From the NCBI GenBank assembly GCA_014584605.1, contig JACTMO010000075.1:50800-114799 (forward strand): a stretch of DNA of 64,000 nt, in the 5' to 3' direction. The position numbers were made by a program, and so were the translations under genes. Of this stretch, positions 25,633-35,233 are shown piece after piece. This DNA comes from Bacteroidota bacterium (GTDB taxonomy: Bacteria > Bacteroidota > Bacteroidia > Flavobacteriales_F > PHOS-HE28). Under the pieces are notes generated by a model that made no database searches, had not been told where the DNA came from, and worked only from the letters and a program-made list of their open reading frames with translations. Numbering within the stretch: the first letter of the stretch is position 1; each line of letters opens with the position of its first letter.

Positions 25633-26853
25633 TCAGGCCGAGGGGCGTGCCAGTTCCTCCAGGTGGTGGCGGAGGGTGAGGCCCGTGCTGTGCCAGTTGA
25701 GGCGCTCGTGGTGCTCGTTCAGCGCGCCGTGGGCCAGGGCCCGGTAGCGGGCGTGGTCGTGCATCAGGTCGGCGATGGCGTCGGCGTAGGCTTCGGCGCC
25801 GGCCTCCAGGGGCAGGGCCAGGCCGTTGATCCCGTCGCGCACCGAGCTGGGGGTGCCGCCCACGGCGGTGGTGATGCAGGGCACGCCGAAGGCGTTGCAC
25901 TCGCTGAAGACGATGGGCGAGCAGTCGGCACGCGTGGGCAGCAACAGGAAGTGCGACCGCTGGATGAGGCTGGCGATGCGGCGCTGGCCGGTGGGGGTGT
26001 CCTTGGCGATGAAGGGCACCACCTCCACGAACGGCGGCAGCGTGGGCACCGGGGGTGCGCTGCCCACGATGCTGAGGCGCACGGGTAGGCCCCGGGCATG
26101 CAGCAGCTCGGCGGTGCGCAGGGCGATGTCGCCCCCTTTGCGCTGCCAGCTCACCGCCAGGAAGAGCAGTTCGCAGCGTTCCATGGGCCGGTCGTCGATC
26201 ACCTGGGCGATGCGTGCCCGGGGCGGGGTGCGGTCCAGGTTGCAGCCGAAGGGCACCACGCGGATGCGCGCGGGGTCGGCATCGTAGTGCTCCACGGCAC
26301 TACGGGCGGCCCACTCGCTGGAGTAGATGGCCAGGTCGCAGGTGCGCAGCGCCTCGCGCTCCAGGTCGTGCCCCTGCTGCAGGTATCGGCGCGGGTAGTT
26401 GCGGTACTCGGGGTAGAGGTCCAGGATGCCGGCGAAGGTGGCGTCCGTGTAGAAGACCTTGGGACGGTCGCCGTTGAGCAGGGCTACCGGGATGCTGCTG
26501 GGGGAGAGCACCACCTGGCTGTCGTGCCGGTCCATCGCCCGGGCGATCTCGGCGGCGAAGCGCCGTGCCATGGCCGTGGTGCGCTCCACCGGGTAGATGC
26601 TGTCGGGCGAGAGCAGATGCTGAAGCCGGTTGACGGCCTTGCGCATCAGCACGCGGGTGCGTTGCAGCTCGCCCAGGTAGCGCACCTCCACGCGCTGGTC
26701 CTCCAGGCTGCGGGCGATGTAGCGCACCGTGCCGCTCCAGGCCCGCACATCGTGCGGGTCCATGCTGGTGGCGTACATCAGCCGCAGCGGCGTGCTGCTC
26801 CGGGTCGAGGGGCGTTCGAGGGGCACGCGGAGGGGTGAGGTGCGAACGGGCAT
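25633..26853 (-). CDS. GT4-type glycosyltransferase
   Basis: A retaining glycosyltransferase of the GT-B fold. The N-terminal domain has YATSMDPHDVRAWSGTVRY, a donor-side pattern seen in GT4 enzymes. The C-terminal domain has FLAVSWQRKGGDIALRTAELL and the nucleotide-sugar site LPTRADCSPIVFSECNAFG and CITTAVGGTPSSVRDG, including the EX7E-like arrangement. It lacks a signal peptide, so it acts at the cytoplasmic face. The first Met (26853) follows a CATCTTTG box by 2 bp, which is too close for a usual leader, and family alignment favours a start near MYATSMD (about 26778) or an alternative codon between. Acceptor and product unknown. Confidence 0.85.
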   Translation of the reverse strand: MPVRTSPLRVPLERPSTRSSTPLRLMYATSMDPHDVRAWSGTVRYIARSLEDQRVEVRYLGELQRTRVLMRKAVNRLQHLLSPDSIYPVERTTAMARRFAAEIARAMDRHDSQVVLSPSSIPVALLNGDRPKVFYTDATFAGILDLYPEYRNYPRRYLQQGHDLEREALRTCDLAIYSSEWAARSAVEHYDADPARIRVVPFGCNLDRTPPRARIAQVIDDRPMERCELLFLAVSWQRKGGDIALRTAELLHARGLPVRLSIVGSAPPVPTLPPFVEVVPFIAKDTPTGQRRIASLIQRSHFLLLPTRADCSPIVFSECNAFGVPCITTAVGGTPSSVRDGINGLALPLEAGAEAYADAIADLMHDHARYRALAHGALNEHHERLNWHSTGLTLRHHLEELARPSA

Positions 26854-26953
26854 GGCAAAGATGGCACGCCGGTCGGCGCGTACGATGGTGCGGACCCCCT
26901 ATGTACGGAGAATGGTGACGCGTGGTTCGGCGCCGCACCGGATGCGCCGGGCC

Positions 26954-26961
26954 TACCTTCG
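26954..26961 (+). promoter_or_regulatory. -7 box of aroC
   Basis: TACCTTCG (TAnnTTCG form) lies 5 bp before the aroC ATG at 26967. Transcription would start at or next to the start codon. Confidence 0.5.
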
Positions 26962-26966
26962 CGCCC

Positions 26967-28049
26967 ATGCCCGGCGACACCACCGGACTGCTCTTCCGGC
27001 TCACCACCTTCGGGGGCAGCCACGACGCGGCCATCGGCGGCGTGGTGGAGGGCTGCCCCGCCGGTCTGCGCCTCGACCCCCACGCCGTGCAGGCCGAGCT
27101 GGACCGTCGCCGGCCCGGCAGCACCCCGCTGGGCACCGCGCGCCGCGAGGCCGACCGCGTGGAGTTCCTCAGCGGAACGCTCGATGGAGTGAGCCTGGGC
27201 ACGCCCATCGGCTTCCTGCTGCACAACACCGACGCGCGTCCGGGCGACTACGACCACTTGAAGGACGCCTTCCGGCCCGGCCACGCCGACCTGGCCTGGG
27301 AACGGAAGTACGGGGTGCGCGACCATCGCGGCGGCGGGCGCAGCAGTGCGCGTGAAACGGCGTGCCGCGTGGTGGGCGGGGCCATCGCCCGCCAGCTGCT
27401 GGCCACGGCAGGCGTGCGGGTGCAGGCCTGGGTGTCGCAGGTGGGCGAGCTGCGGATGGACCCGGCCCATGCGGCGGTGGAGGAGGCCGCCGTGTGGAGC
27501 AGCCCCGTGCGGTGCCCGCATCCGCCCACGGCCGCGGCCATGGCGGCGTTGATCGAGGCCGTCCGCGCCGAGGGCGACACGGTGGGCGGCTGCATCACCT
27601 GCCGCGTGCAGGGAACGCCTCCCGGGCTGGGCGAGCCGGTGTTCGACAAGCTGCACGCCGATCTGGGCAGGGCCATGCTCGGCATCAATGCGGTGAAGGG
27701 CTTCCAGATCGGCAGCGGCTTCGCGGCGGCGGCCATGCGGGGCTCGGCGCACAACGACGCCCTGGTGCCCGACGGCGCCGGCGGCATCGGCATGGCCACC
27801 AACCACTGCGGCGGCGTGCTGGGCGGCATCAGCACGGGGGCCGACATCGTGTTCGAGGTGGCCTTCAAGCCGCCCTCCACCCTGATGCGCACGCAGGCCA
27901 CGGTGGACCGCGAGGGCCGACCGGTGCTGCTGGAGGGGCGCGGCCGCCACGACCCCTGCGTGGTGCCGCGTGCCGTGCCCGTGGTGGAGGCCATGGCCTG
28001 CCTGGTGCTCGCCGACCACCTGTTGCGCCAGCGCACGGCCAGGCTTTGA
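26967..28049 (+). CDS. aroC: chorismate synthase with an altered FGESHG motif
   Basis: A 360-residue chorismate synthase, the last step of the shikimate pathway (EPSP to chorismate, reduced FMN cofactor). The start MPGDTTGLLFRLTTFG fits the family; the earlier Met in the track is unsupported. Motifs ELDRRRPG, FRPGHADLAWERKYG, RGGGRSSARETACR and GRHDPCVVPRAVPVVEA are in place. The first signature, normally FGESHG, reads FGGSHD: the catalytic His stays but its neighbours Glu and Gly are changed. The DNA is clear at this spot. Expression from the adjacent -7 box would give a leaderless mRNA. Confidence 0.93.
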   Translation: MPGDTTGLLFRLTTFGGSHDAAIGGVVEGCPAGLRLDPHAVQAELDRRRPGSTPLGTARREADRVEFLSGTLDGVSLGTPIGFLLHNTDARPGDYDHLKDAFRPGHADLAWERKYGVRDHRGGGRSSARETACRVVGGAIARQLLATAGVRVQAWVSQVGELRMDPAHAAVEEAAVWSSPVRCPHPPTAAAMAALIEAVRAEGDTVGGCITCRVQGTPPGLGEPVFDKLHADLGRAMLGINAVKGFQIGSGFAAAAMRGSAHNDALVPDGAGGIGMATNHCGGVLGGISTGADIVFEVAFKPPSTLMRTQATVDREGRPVLLEGRGRHDPCVVPRAVPVVEAMACLVLADHLLRQRTARL

Positions 28050-28149
28050 GGGCCTGCCATCCACGATCGGTGTTGGCAACCGGCGTTGATCGCGGCCGCG
28101 ATCGCCCCTTCGCCGCATGATCTTTGCATCCTCACCTCATCGATCGCCC

Positions 28150-30984
28150 ATGGGCAAGTGGTTCAAACGCATCGTCATCGCCGGGGTCGTCCTGGTGGTG
28201 CTCCTGCTCGCCGCCATCCTCCTGGTCCCCGTGCTGTTCAAAGACCGCATCGAGGCCCTGGTGAAGGAACAGGTGAACGCCAACCTCAACGCCACGGTGG
28301 AGTGGGGGGACTGGGACATCACCCTGCTGCGCAGCTTCCCGGACCTCACCGTCGAGCTGTCCGATGTGAAGCTGTGCAACAAGGCCCCCTTCGAAGGGGT
28401 ATGCCTGGCCGACATCGGCTCGCTCACCGCCACGGTGGACATCAACAGCCTCTTCGGCGACAAGGTGGAGATCAAGCGCATCGGGCTGCGGCGCCCGCAC
28501 ATCCATGCCGTGGTGCGCACCGATGGGCGCGCCAACTGGGACATCGCCCTGCCCGACAGCGCCGCAGCGGAGGCTGCGGCCGACACCGGCGGCGGCTTCG
28601 CCATCGGCCTGAGCGACTACTGGATCGAGGACGGCCGGCTGGTCTACGACGACAGCAGCCTCACCTTCCGCATGGACCTGCTGGGCCTGGACCACAAGGG
28701 TTCGGGCGATCTCACCCAGGACCTCTTCACCCTGACCACCACCACGCATGTGGACACGGTGGACCTGCTCTTCGACGGCGTGCGCTATCTGCAGCGGGCC
28801 ACGGCCGACATCAAGGCCGACCTGGACATGGACCTGCCCAACATGAAGTTCACCTTCAAGGAGAACGAAGCCGTCATCAACCGGCTCACCCTGGGCTTCG
28901 ACGGCTGGCTCGCCATGCCGGCGGACGACATCGACATGGACATCACCTGGGCGCTGCGCAAGAACGACCTGGGCGCCCTGCTGTCCATGGTGCCCGCCGC
29001 CTTCGCCAAGGACCTGGAGGGCGTGGACATGAGCGGCAAGGCCACCTTCAGCGGCCATGTGAAGGGCACTTACAACGACAACACCATGCCCGGCTTCGGC
29101 CTGGACATCGCCGTGGAGAACGGGCGCTTCAAGTACCCCGACCTGCCCGAGAGCGTGGAGCGCATCCAGCTGAAGGCCTCCATCGCCAGCCCGCAGGGCC
29201 GCGACCTGGACGGCATGGTGATCGACGTGCCCACCTTCGCCATGCAGGTGGCGGCCAGCCCGGTGAGCGCCCGGCTGCACCTGGAGCGCCCCATGAGCGA
29301 CCCGCGTGTGGACCTGGCCGCGCAGGCCAAGCTCGACCTGGCCGGCCTGAAGCGCGTGGTGCCCATGGAGAAGGGCGACGAGCTGAACGGCAAGCTCGAC
29401 CTGGACGTGAAGGTGAAGGGGGCCGTGAGCGACATCGAGGCGCAGCGCTTCGAGAAGTTCACCGCCGAGGGCAAGGTGCTGCTCAGCGGCATGACCTACC
29501 GCAGCGACTCGCTCCCCTGGCCGGTGGGCATCCACACGCTCGACCTGGCGCTCAGCCCGCGCTCCCTGGCGCTTAACGGTTTCGACGGCACGCTGGGCAA
29601 GAGCGACGTGCGGGCCCGGGGCCGCTTCGACAGCTACCTGCTGTGGTGGCTGAAGGACAGCACCCTCACGGGCACCTTCGAGGTGGCCAGCCGCCGCTTC
29701 GACCTCAACGAGCTCATGGGGCCCGAAGAGCCCGCCACCGCAGCCGGCGCCCCGGCGGACACCGCGGCCATGACCGTCATCGAAGTGCCGGGCAACATCA
29801 ACTTCCGGCTCGCGGCCGAGGCGGGCGAGGTGCTGTACGACGACCTGGTGCTCACCGGCCTCAAGGGCGGGGTGCACATCCACGACCGCCGCGTGGACCT
29901 CAACGACCTGCTGTTCGGCCTCTTCGATGGGCGCGTGGGCCTCAACGGTTCTTACGCCACCCCCGAAAAGGGAACGCCCGTGGCCGAACTGCGCTACGAC
30001 ATCCGCGACATGGACATCGAGAAGACCGTGCAATACGTGGAAACGGTGCAGAAGCTGGCACCGATCGCCAAGACCTGCAAAGGCAGGTACAGCACCACCC
30101 TGCGCATGCGCACCGAGCTGGACGCCGCCATGAGCCCGGTGATGGAGAGCCTCACCGGGCAGGGCACGCTGAGCACGCGCAACGTGCGGGTGGACGGGTT
30201 CCAGCCGCTGGTGGACCTGGCGAAGGCCTTCAAGGTGAGCGGCATCGATAACACCACCCTGCCCAGCGTCGATTTCAGCTACGAGTTCCGCGACGGCAAG
30301 ATGATCACCAAGCCCTTCGATGTGAAGATCGACCGCATCAAGGCCAACGTGGGGGGCAGCACCGCCTTCGCCGACCAGGCCATCGCGTACGACCTGAAGG
30401 CCAAGGTGCCCACCGAGATGTTCGGGGCGCAGGCCAACCAGTTGGTGGCCGGCTGGCTGGGCCAGGCGAACCAGTTGCTGGGCAGCGGGTTCCAGATGCC
30501 TGCCGAGATCGACGTCACCGCCCGGATCACCGGCACGATCAACAAGCCCATCATCAAGCCCGTGTTCGGCAGCGGCGGCAGCGTCACCCAGTCGGTGGTC
30601 GAAGGGGCCAAGCAGGAGCTGAACCAGCAGGTGGGCAAGGCCAAGGAGGAGGCCATCGCGCGGGCCCGCGAGGAGGCCGCCAAGCTGCTGGCCGAAGCGC
30701 AGAAGCAGGCCGACAATCTGAAGGCCACCGCCCGTCGCGAGGCCGCCAACATCAAGGCCCAGGCCTACAAGGCCGCCGACGACGAGCTGGCCAAGGTGAC
30801 CAACCCGCTGGCCAAACTGGCCGCCAAGGCCGTGGCCGACGCCGCCAAGAAGGAGGCCGACAAGCAGGAGCAGAAGGCCATTGCCGAGGCCGACAAGCGT
30901 GCGGACGGCATCGTGGCCGAGGCGCGCAAGCAGGGCGATGCCCTCATCGCGAAGGCCGAGCGGACCGACACCACCATCAAGTAA
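28150..30984 (+). CDS. AsmA-family envelope protein
   Basis: A 944-residue protein with one N-terminal TM helix (IVIAGVVLVVLLLAAILLVPVLF) and a long beta-rich AsmA-like domain. Typical pieces are VEWGDWDITLLRSFPDLTVEL, RRPHIHAVVRTDGRANWDI and, near the C-terminal end, GTLSTRNVRVDGFQPLVDL. Such proteins form bridge-like structures in the envelope and are linked to lipid transport. The last ~130 residues are a charged Ala/Lys/Glu-rich helix (EEAAKLLAEAQKQADNLKA), probably a coiled coil, which is unusual for the family. The start at 28150 was chosen because the TM helix follows directly. A GATCTTTG box lies 23 bp upstream, and a 16 bp perfect palindrome (GATCGCGGCCGCGATC) at 28088. Confidence 0.88.
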   Translation: MGKWFKRIVIAGVVLVVLLLAAILLVPVLFKDRIEALVKEQVNANLNATVEWGDWDITLLRSFPDLTVELSDVKLCNKAPFEGVCLADIGSLTATVDINSLFGDKVEIKRIGLRRPHIHAVVRTDGRANWDIALPDSAAAEAAADTGGGFAIGLSDYWIEDGRLVYDDSSLTFRMDLLGLDHKGSGDLTQDLFTLTTTTHVDTVDLLFDGVRYLQRATADIKADLDMDLPNMKFTFKENEAVINRLTLGFDGWLAMPADDIDMDITWALRKNDLGALLSMVPAAFAKDLEGVDMSGKATFSGHVKGTYNDNTMPGFGLDIAVENGRFKYPDLPESVERIQLKASIASPQGRDLDGMVIDVPTFAMQVAASPVSARLHLERPMSDPRVDLAAQAKLDLAGLKRVVPMEKGDELNGKLDLDVKVKGAVSDIEAQRFEKFTAEGKVLLSGMTYRSDSLPWPVGIHTLDLALSPRSLALNGFDGTLGKSDVRARGRFDSYLLWWLKDSTLTGTFEVASRRFDLNELMGPEEPATAAGAPADTAAMTVIEVPGNINFRLAAEAGEVLYDDLVLTGLKGGVHIHDRRVDLNDLLFGLFDGRVGLNGSYATPEKGTPVAELRYDIRDMDIEKTVQYVETVQKLAPIAKTCKGRYSTTLRMRTELDAAMSPVMESLTGQGTLSTRNVRVDGFQPLVDLAKAFKVSGIDNTTLPSVDFSYEFRDGKMITKPFDVKIDRIKANVGGSTAFADQAIAYDLKAKVPTEMFGAQANQLVAGWLGQANQLLGSGFQMPAEIDVTARITGTINKPIIKPVFGSGGSVTQSVVEGAKQELNQQVGKAKEEAIARAREEAAKLLAEAQKQADNLKATARREAANIKAQAYKAADDELAKVTNPLAKLAAKAVADAAKKEADKQEQKAIAEADKRADGIVAEARKQGDALIAKAERTDTTIK

Positions 30985-30985
30985 G

Positions 30986-31004
30986 GCAAGGGCATGGCCC
31001 TTGC
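30986..31004 (+). terminator. short hairpin after the AsmA gene
   Basis: GCAAGGGC, ATG, GCCCTTGC forms a perfect 8 bp stem right after the stop codon (TAA at 30982-30984). The next gene starts 24 bp later, so this may attenuate rather than end the transcript. Confidence 0.4.
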
Positions 31005-31028
31005 GGTGATATCGCGAACGAGAACCTG

Positions 31029-33092
31029 ATGCACGACGTGACCAAGGCCGTACTGCTGCTGCTTGCGTTGTTCCTCCACGCCCCCCTCGCGGCCCAGGAG
31101 GAGGAGCCCGGACCCTGTGGGCCGCCCACCGACAGGAAGGTGCTGAAACTGCTGGACGAGGCGGCCCGGGCGAAGGATGGCGCCGCGCGCCACCAGAAGC
31201 TGAAGGAGGCGCGGGAGATCGACCCCGACTGCGCCGAGTGCCTCTTCCAGCTCGGCATCTCGGCCTACCGCCGTGCGCGCGAGGGAGGCGCCGACCTCCA
31301 GCCCGCCATCGGCTACCTGGAACGCCTGCAGACCCTCTGTCCCGACCGGCACAGCGACGTGCACTACTACCTCGGGGCCGCGCACTACACCAAGGGGGAA
31401 TACGCCGAGGCCGCCCGCTCCTTCCAGGCCTTCCTGAAGTTCCCCACCGACGATCCCTCCAAGTTCGGCAAGGACCTGGACAAGAAGACCGCCGACGTGG
31501 AGGAACTGATGCCGGAGCTGCAGTTCTACATGGACTTCTACCGGAACACGGCACCGCTGGACCCCAAGCCGCTGCCCAACGTGTGCACTTCGGCGGACGA
31601 GTACCTGCCGATGCTGAGCCCGGACAACGAGCTGCTCTTCTTCACCCGCAAGAGCAAGTACCAGGCGAAGGGCGACCTGGTGGCCACCGACGTGGAGGAG
31701 CTCACCGAGAGCCGGCGCCCGGAAGGGGCCAGGGACCACGACAAGGGGCGCGCCCTGCCCGATCCCTTCAACCTGGGCGACAGCTACGGCGGGGTCACCA
31801 TCAGCGTGAACAACCGCGAGATGTTCGTCACCGTGTGCGGCGCCCCGGATGCGAAGGGCTACCGCAACTGCGACATCCACCGATCGCACTACAACACCCA
31901 CGTGGACTTCGGCACCGGGCAGCAGAAGTGGGAGTGGACCGGGCTGGAGGACCTGGGCCCGGCGGTGAACACGCCCGACGGTTGGGAGAGCCAGCCCACG
32001 CTGAGCGCCGACGGCCGCACGCTGTTCTTCGCCACGGTGCGCCCCGGCAGCAAGGGCACCGACATCTACTGCAGCACCCGCGACGACAAGGGCGTGTGGG
32101 GCCAGTCCCGGCCCGTGCCCGGGCCCATCAACACCGAGGGCGACGAGAAGGCCCCCTTCCTGCACAGCGACAGCCGCACGCTCTACTTCGCCGCCCGCCC
32201 CGCGCAGGATGCCGATGGTGAGGCCGTGGACCAGCGCGGCCACCGGGGCATCGGCGGTTACGACATCTTCTTCAGCCGCATGCGCGACGACGGCAGCTGG
32301 GACACCCCGCGCAACATCGGCAACCCCATCAACACCGAACAGGACGACCACGGCCTGATCGTCAGCGCCGACGGCCGCACCGCCCTCTTCGCCAGCAGTC
32401 GCTTCCGCGGCGTCGGCGGGCTCGACATCTACGGCTTCGCCCTGCCCAAGGACGCACGTCCCGAGGACATCCTCATCGTGAAGGGCGAGGTGCGCGACGA
32501 CAACGGGCAGATCGTGCCCGATGCCAGGGTGGAGATCACCTACATGGACACCCGCCGCACCGAGGTGCTGCAGGTGGACCCCACCGACGGGCGCTACGCC
32601 ACCGTGGTGAACCTCCGCAAGGGCGCCGATGTGGTCATGACCGTCACCAAGAAGGACCACGTGTTCGATTCACGGGCCTTCAGCCTGGCCGACACCGTGC
32701 GCGGCGCCACCGCCGAGGTGGACATGACCGTGCAACGCATCGCCGTGGGCCGCAGCTACAAGGTGAACGACATCAACTACGCCACCAACTCGGCCGAGAT
32801 CACCAAGGCCAGCGAGCTCATCCTCGACCAGCTCATCGGCTTCCTGAAGGACAACCCCACGGTGCGCATCCGCATCGAGGGCCACACCGACAACGTGGGC
32901 AGCGACGCGGACAACCTCGCCCTCAGCAACGACCGGGCCTTCACCGTGATGGGCTACCTCCAGGGCAAGGGCATCGCCGCCAACCGCCTGGCCTTCCAGG
33001 GCCACGGGGCTTCCCGACCGGTGGTCTCCAACGACACGGCCGAGGGCCGCGCACGGAACCGGCGCACCGAGTTCGTGATCGTGGGGCGCTGA
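31029..33092 (+). CDS. PorE-like OmpA-family protein (TPR, PD40, OmpA)
   Basis: A 687-residue exported protein (signal MHDVTKAVLLLLALFLHAPLAAQ). Domain order: a TPR region (about 35-150; CLFQLGISAYRRAREGG, VHYYLGAAHYTKGEY), a propeller of PD40/WD40-like units (about 195-470; SQPTLSADGRTLFFATVRPG and GGYDIFFSRMRDDGSW), a small carboxypeptidase-regulatory-like beta domain (about 475-560) and a C-terminal OmpA peptidoglycan-binding domain (IEGHTDNVGSDADN, LALSNDRAFTVMGYL, RNRRTEF). This is the layout of PorE, a T9SS component that binds peptidoglycan. Bacteroidota have several paralogs with this layout, so a direct role in T9SS is an inference. Confidence 0.88.
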   Translation: MHDVTKAVLLLLALFLHAPLAAQEEEPGPCGPPTDRKVLKLLDEAARAKDGAARHQKLKEAREIDPDCAECLFQLGISAYRRAREGGADLQPAIGYLERLQTLCPDRHSDVHYYLGAAHYTKGEYAEAARSFQAFLKFPTDDPSKFGKDLDKKTADVEELMPELQFYMDFYRNTAPLDPKPLPNVCTSADEYLPMLSPDNELLFFTRKSKYQAKGDLVATDVEELTESRRPEGARDHDKGRALPDPFNLGDSYGGVTISVNNREMFVTVCGAPDAKGYRNCDIHRSHYNTHVDFGTGQQKWEWTGLEDLGPAVNTPDGWESQPTLSADGRTLFFATVRPGSKGTDIYCSTRDDKGVWGQSRPVPGPINTEGDEKAPFLHSDSRTLYFAARPAQDADGEAVDQRGHRGIGGYDIFFSRMRDDGSWDTPRNIGNPINTEQDDHGLIVSADGRTALFASSRFRGVGGLDIYGFALPKDARPEDILIVKGEVRDDNGQIVPDARVEITYMDTRRTEVLQVDPTDGRYATVVNLRKGADVVMTVTKKDHVFDSRAFSLADTVRGATAEVDMTVQRIAVGRSYKVNDINYATNSAEITKASELILDQLIGFLKDNPTVRIRIEGHTDNVGSDADNLALSNDRAFTVMGYLQGKGIAANRLAFQGHGASRPVVSNDTAEGRARNRRTEFVIVGR

Positions 33093-33119
33093 CGATCGTC
33101 AGTTATTGTTGATAACGGA

Positions 33120-33127
33120 TACTTTTG
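33120..33127 (+). promoter_or_regulatory. -7 box of the protease gene
   Basis: TACTTTTG matches TAnnTTTG and lies 18 bp before the ATG at 33146. It overlaps one of two 11 bp direct repeats TTGTTGATAAC (33106 and 33125, 19 bp apart), a possible regulator site. No good -33 box was found. Confidence 0.45.
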
Positions 33128-33145
33128 TTGATAACTATTGCTGAC

Positions 33146-35233
33146 ATGCGCCTCCTCCTCGGGGTGGTCCCGGTCCTGTTCGCCTTCAGCATCCAAGCCC
33201 AGATGGCCCATGGTGGCGCGCCGGTGGGGTGGGGAACCCCGGGCGGCCACGGCATGGCGCCGCCCGCCGTGCTGCTGTCGCCCCTGGACCGCGCACAACT
33301 GCTGGCGCAAGATGCCGACAGCGGGGCCGCCAGCTTCCGGTACGGGGTGCAACGCTCGGTGACCGCCAACGTCGTGGCCCAGGGACAATGGACCGCCACG
33401 GACGACGACCGCAGGGTGTGCCGATTGATGATCGAGAGCCCCGGCGCGGTGATGCTCAGCGTGCAGTTCACCGTGTTCGACCTGGCCCCCGAGGCGCGGG
33501 TCTACCTCTACGACCGCCATCGACAGCGCTATCTCGGGGGCTTCACCGAGCAGAACGAGCGGCCGGACGGGACGCTGGCCACGGCGGTGCTGCCCGGGGA
33601 TGCGGTGCTGATCGAACTGGTGGAGCCGGACTCCGCGCATGGCCCGTCGCAGCTCGAGGTGGGCAGCATCACCCACGGGTTCCGCGACGTGTTCGACTTC
33701 GGCGGGCAGGGCCTGCTGCGCGATTACGATCCGGGCTTCCAGAGCGCGCCGTGCAACATCAACGTCGCCTGTCCCGAAGCGGCGGGCTGGGAGGAGCAGA
33801 TCCGTTCGGTGGCCATGTTCCTGCGCCCCGACGGCAACGGATGCACCGGCTCGCTGGTCAACAGCACGGCGCAACCGGGCCAGCCCTACTTCTACTTCGC
33901 CAACCACTGCCTGGTGCCCGCCACCATCGGCCAGTGGGTCTTCTACTTCAACTACGTATCGCCCGGATGCGTCGGCACCGTGGGCAACACCTCCCAGACG
34001 GTCACCGGCGGTGTGCTGCGCGCGGCCTATTACTACGACGACTTCGCCCTGCTGGAGCTGCTGGACGATCCGCCCCCAGCCTACGGGGTGTTCTATGCCG
34101 GCTGGGACCGCAGCGGGGCGGTGCCGCAATCCAGCACCATGGTCCACCACCCGAACTACGACGTCAAGAAGATCAGCCTCAACGACGACCCCTGCACCAG
34201 CTACCAGGATGCCAACGGCATCAACCTGTGGCGTAGTGAATGGGACCAGGGGGTGACGCAGGCGGTGAGCAGCGGTGCGCCGCTCTTCGACCAGAACAAG
34301 CGGGTGGTGGGCCACATGACCGAAGGGACGTACAGCTGCACGGACCCGGCACAGAACTGGGCCGGTGCGGCCAAGTTCAGCGCCAGCTGGGACGGGGCCT
34401 CCGCCTCCACGCGGCTGCGCGACTGGCTGGACCCCGCCAACAGCACGGTGGTCCTCGACGGCTTCGATCCGCTCGGCACGCCGCCGGGTGCGCTGCCCGT
34501 GCGGCTGAAGGTCCATCTGCAGGGGCCGTACAACAGCGTGTCCATGAACATGAACGGCACGCTGCGCGCCAACGGCCTGGTGCCCCTCACCGAACCCTAC
34601 ACCGCACTGGGTTATCCCCATGTGGGCGGCGGTGGGGGAGAGAGCTGCACGCAGGCCGTGCTCAACGTCACGGGGGCCGCCTCGGTGGTGGACTGGGTGG
34701 TGCTGGAGCTGCGCGACAAGAACGATCCCGGGCAGGTGCTCGCCACCCGCAGTGCCCTGCTGCTGCGCAACGGTGCCGTGGTGGGCGTCGATGGCAGCAG
34801 CGACCCGACCTTCCAGGTGGCGGCGGACGACTACTACATCGCGGTCCGGCATCGCAACCACCTGGGCATCATGACGCAGAACCCGCAACCGCTGGGGGCC
34901 ACCGCGGTGCTGCGCGACCTCACGGACGGCTCGGTGCCGCTGTACGGTGGTGCGAGCGCCGCGGTGAACGTCAACGGCATACGGCTGATGCCCGCCGGGG
35001 ACGCCACGCGCAACGGCCAGGTGAAGTACGCGGGCACCGCCAACGACCGCGACCCGGTGCTCACGCGCATCGGCGGCACGGTGCCCACGGCCACGGCGTC
35101 GGGCTACCATCCCGAGGACCTGAACATGGACGGCACGGTGAAGTACAGCGGCGGCTTCAACGACCGCGACGTGGTGCTGCAGGCGGTGGGGGGCACCACG
35201 CCCACCGGGGTGCGCAACGCTCAGTTGCCCTGA
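33146..35233 (+). CDS. secreted Lys-C-like serine protease with C-terminal module
   Basis: About 695 residues from MRLLLGVVPVLFAFSIQAQ (signal peptide). A pro-domain of about 190 residues precedes a chymotrypsin-like protease domain of the lysyl endopeptidase type. The catalytic triad is His254 (FANHC), Asp299 (YYDDFALLEL) and Ser376 (VSSGAPLFDQ); HHPNYDVKKIS is also typical. The Ser loop reads VSSGAP instead of the usual GSSGSP, but Ser is kept. After about 453 comes a ~240-residue module (VPLTEPYTALGY, LATRSALLLRNG, VAVRHRNHLG-like) that ends in two dockerin-like repeats (NGQVKYAGTANDRD and DLNMDGTVKYSGGFNDRD) and RNAQLP. The same module ends the gene at 54032. It overlaps terC by 13 bp. 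Confidence 0.88.
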   Translation: MRLLLGVVPVLFAFSIQAQMAHGGAPVGWGTPGGHGMAPPAVLLSPLDRAQLLAQDADSGAASFRYGVQRSVTANVVAQGQWTATDDDRRVCRLMIESPGAVMLSVQFTVFDLAPEARVYLYDRHRQRYLGGFTEQNERPDGTLATAVLPGDAVLIELVEPDSAHGPSQLEVGSITHGFRDVFDFGGQGLLRDYDPGFQSAPCNINVACPEAAGWEEQIRSVAMFLRPDGNGCTGSLVNSTAQPGQPYFYFANHCLVPATIGQWVFYFNYVSPGCVGTVGNTSQTVTGGVLRAAYYYDDFALLELLDDPPPAYGVFYAGWDRSGAVPQSSTMVHHPNYDVKKISLNDDPCTSYQDANGINLWRSEWDQGVTQAVSSGAPLFDQNKRVVGHMTEGTYSCTDPAQNWAGAAKFSASWDGASASTRLRDWLDPANSTVVLDGFDPLGTPPGALPVRLKVHLQGPYNSVSMNMNGTLRANGLVPLTEPYTALGYPHVGGGGGESCTQAVLNVTGAASVVDWVVLELRDKNDPGQVLATRSALLLRNGAVVGVDGSSDPTFQVAADDYYIAVRHRNHLGIMTQNPQPLGATAVLRDLTDGSVPLYGGASAAVNVNGIRLMPAGDATRNGQVKYAGTANDRDPVLTRIGGTVPTATASGYHPEDLNMDGTVKYSGGFNDRDVVLQAVGGTTPTGVRNAQLP

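Noticed and set aside
28132-31554. 1140-residue minus-strand ORF over the AsmA gene
   Set aside because: It is the antisense of a well-supported AsmA gene; composition is His/Val/Gly-rich, typical of shadow frames in GC-rich DNA.
33097-33119. -33 promoter element for the protease gene
   Set aside because: No TTTG or TTG at the right 17-20 bp spacing from TACTTTTG; only the -7 box is supported.
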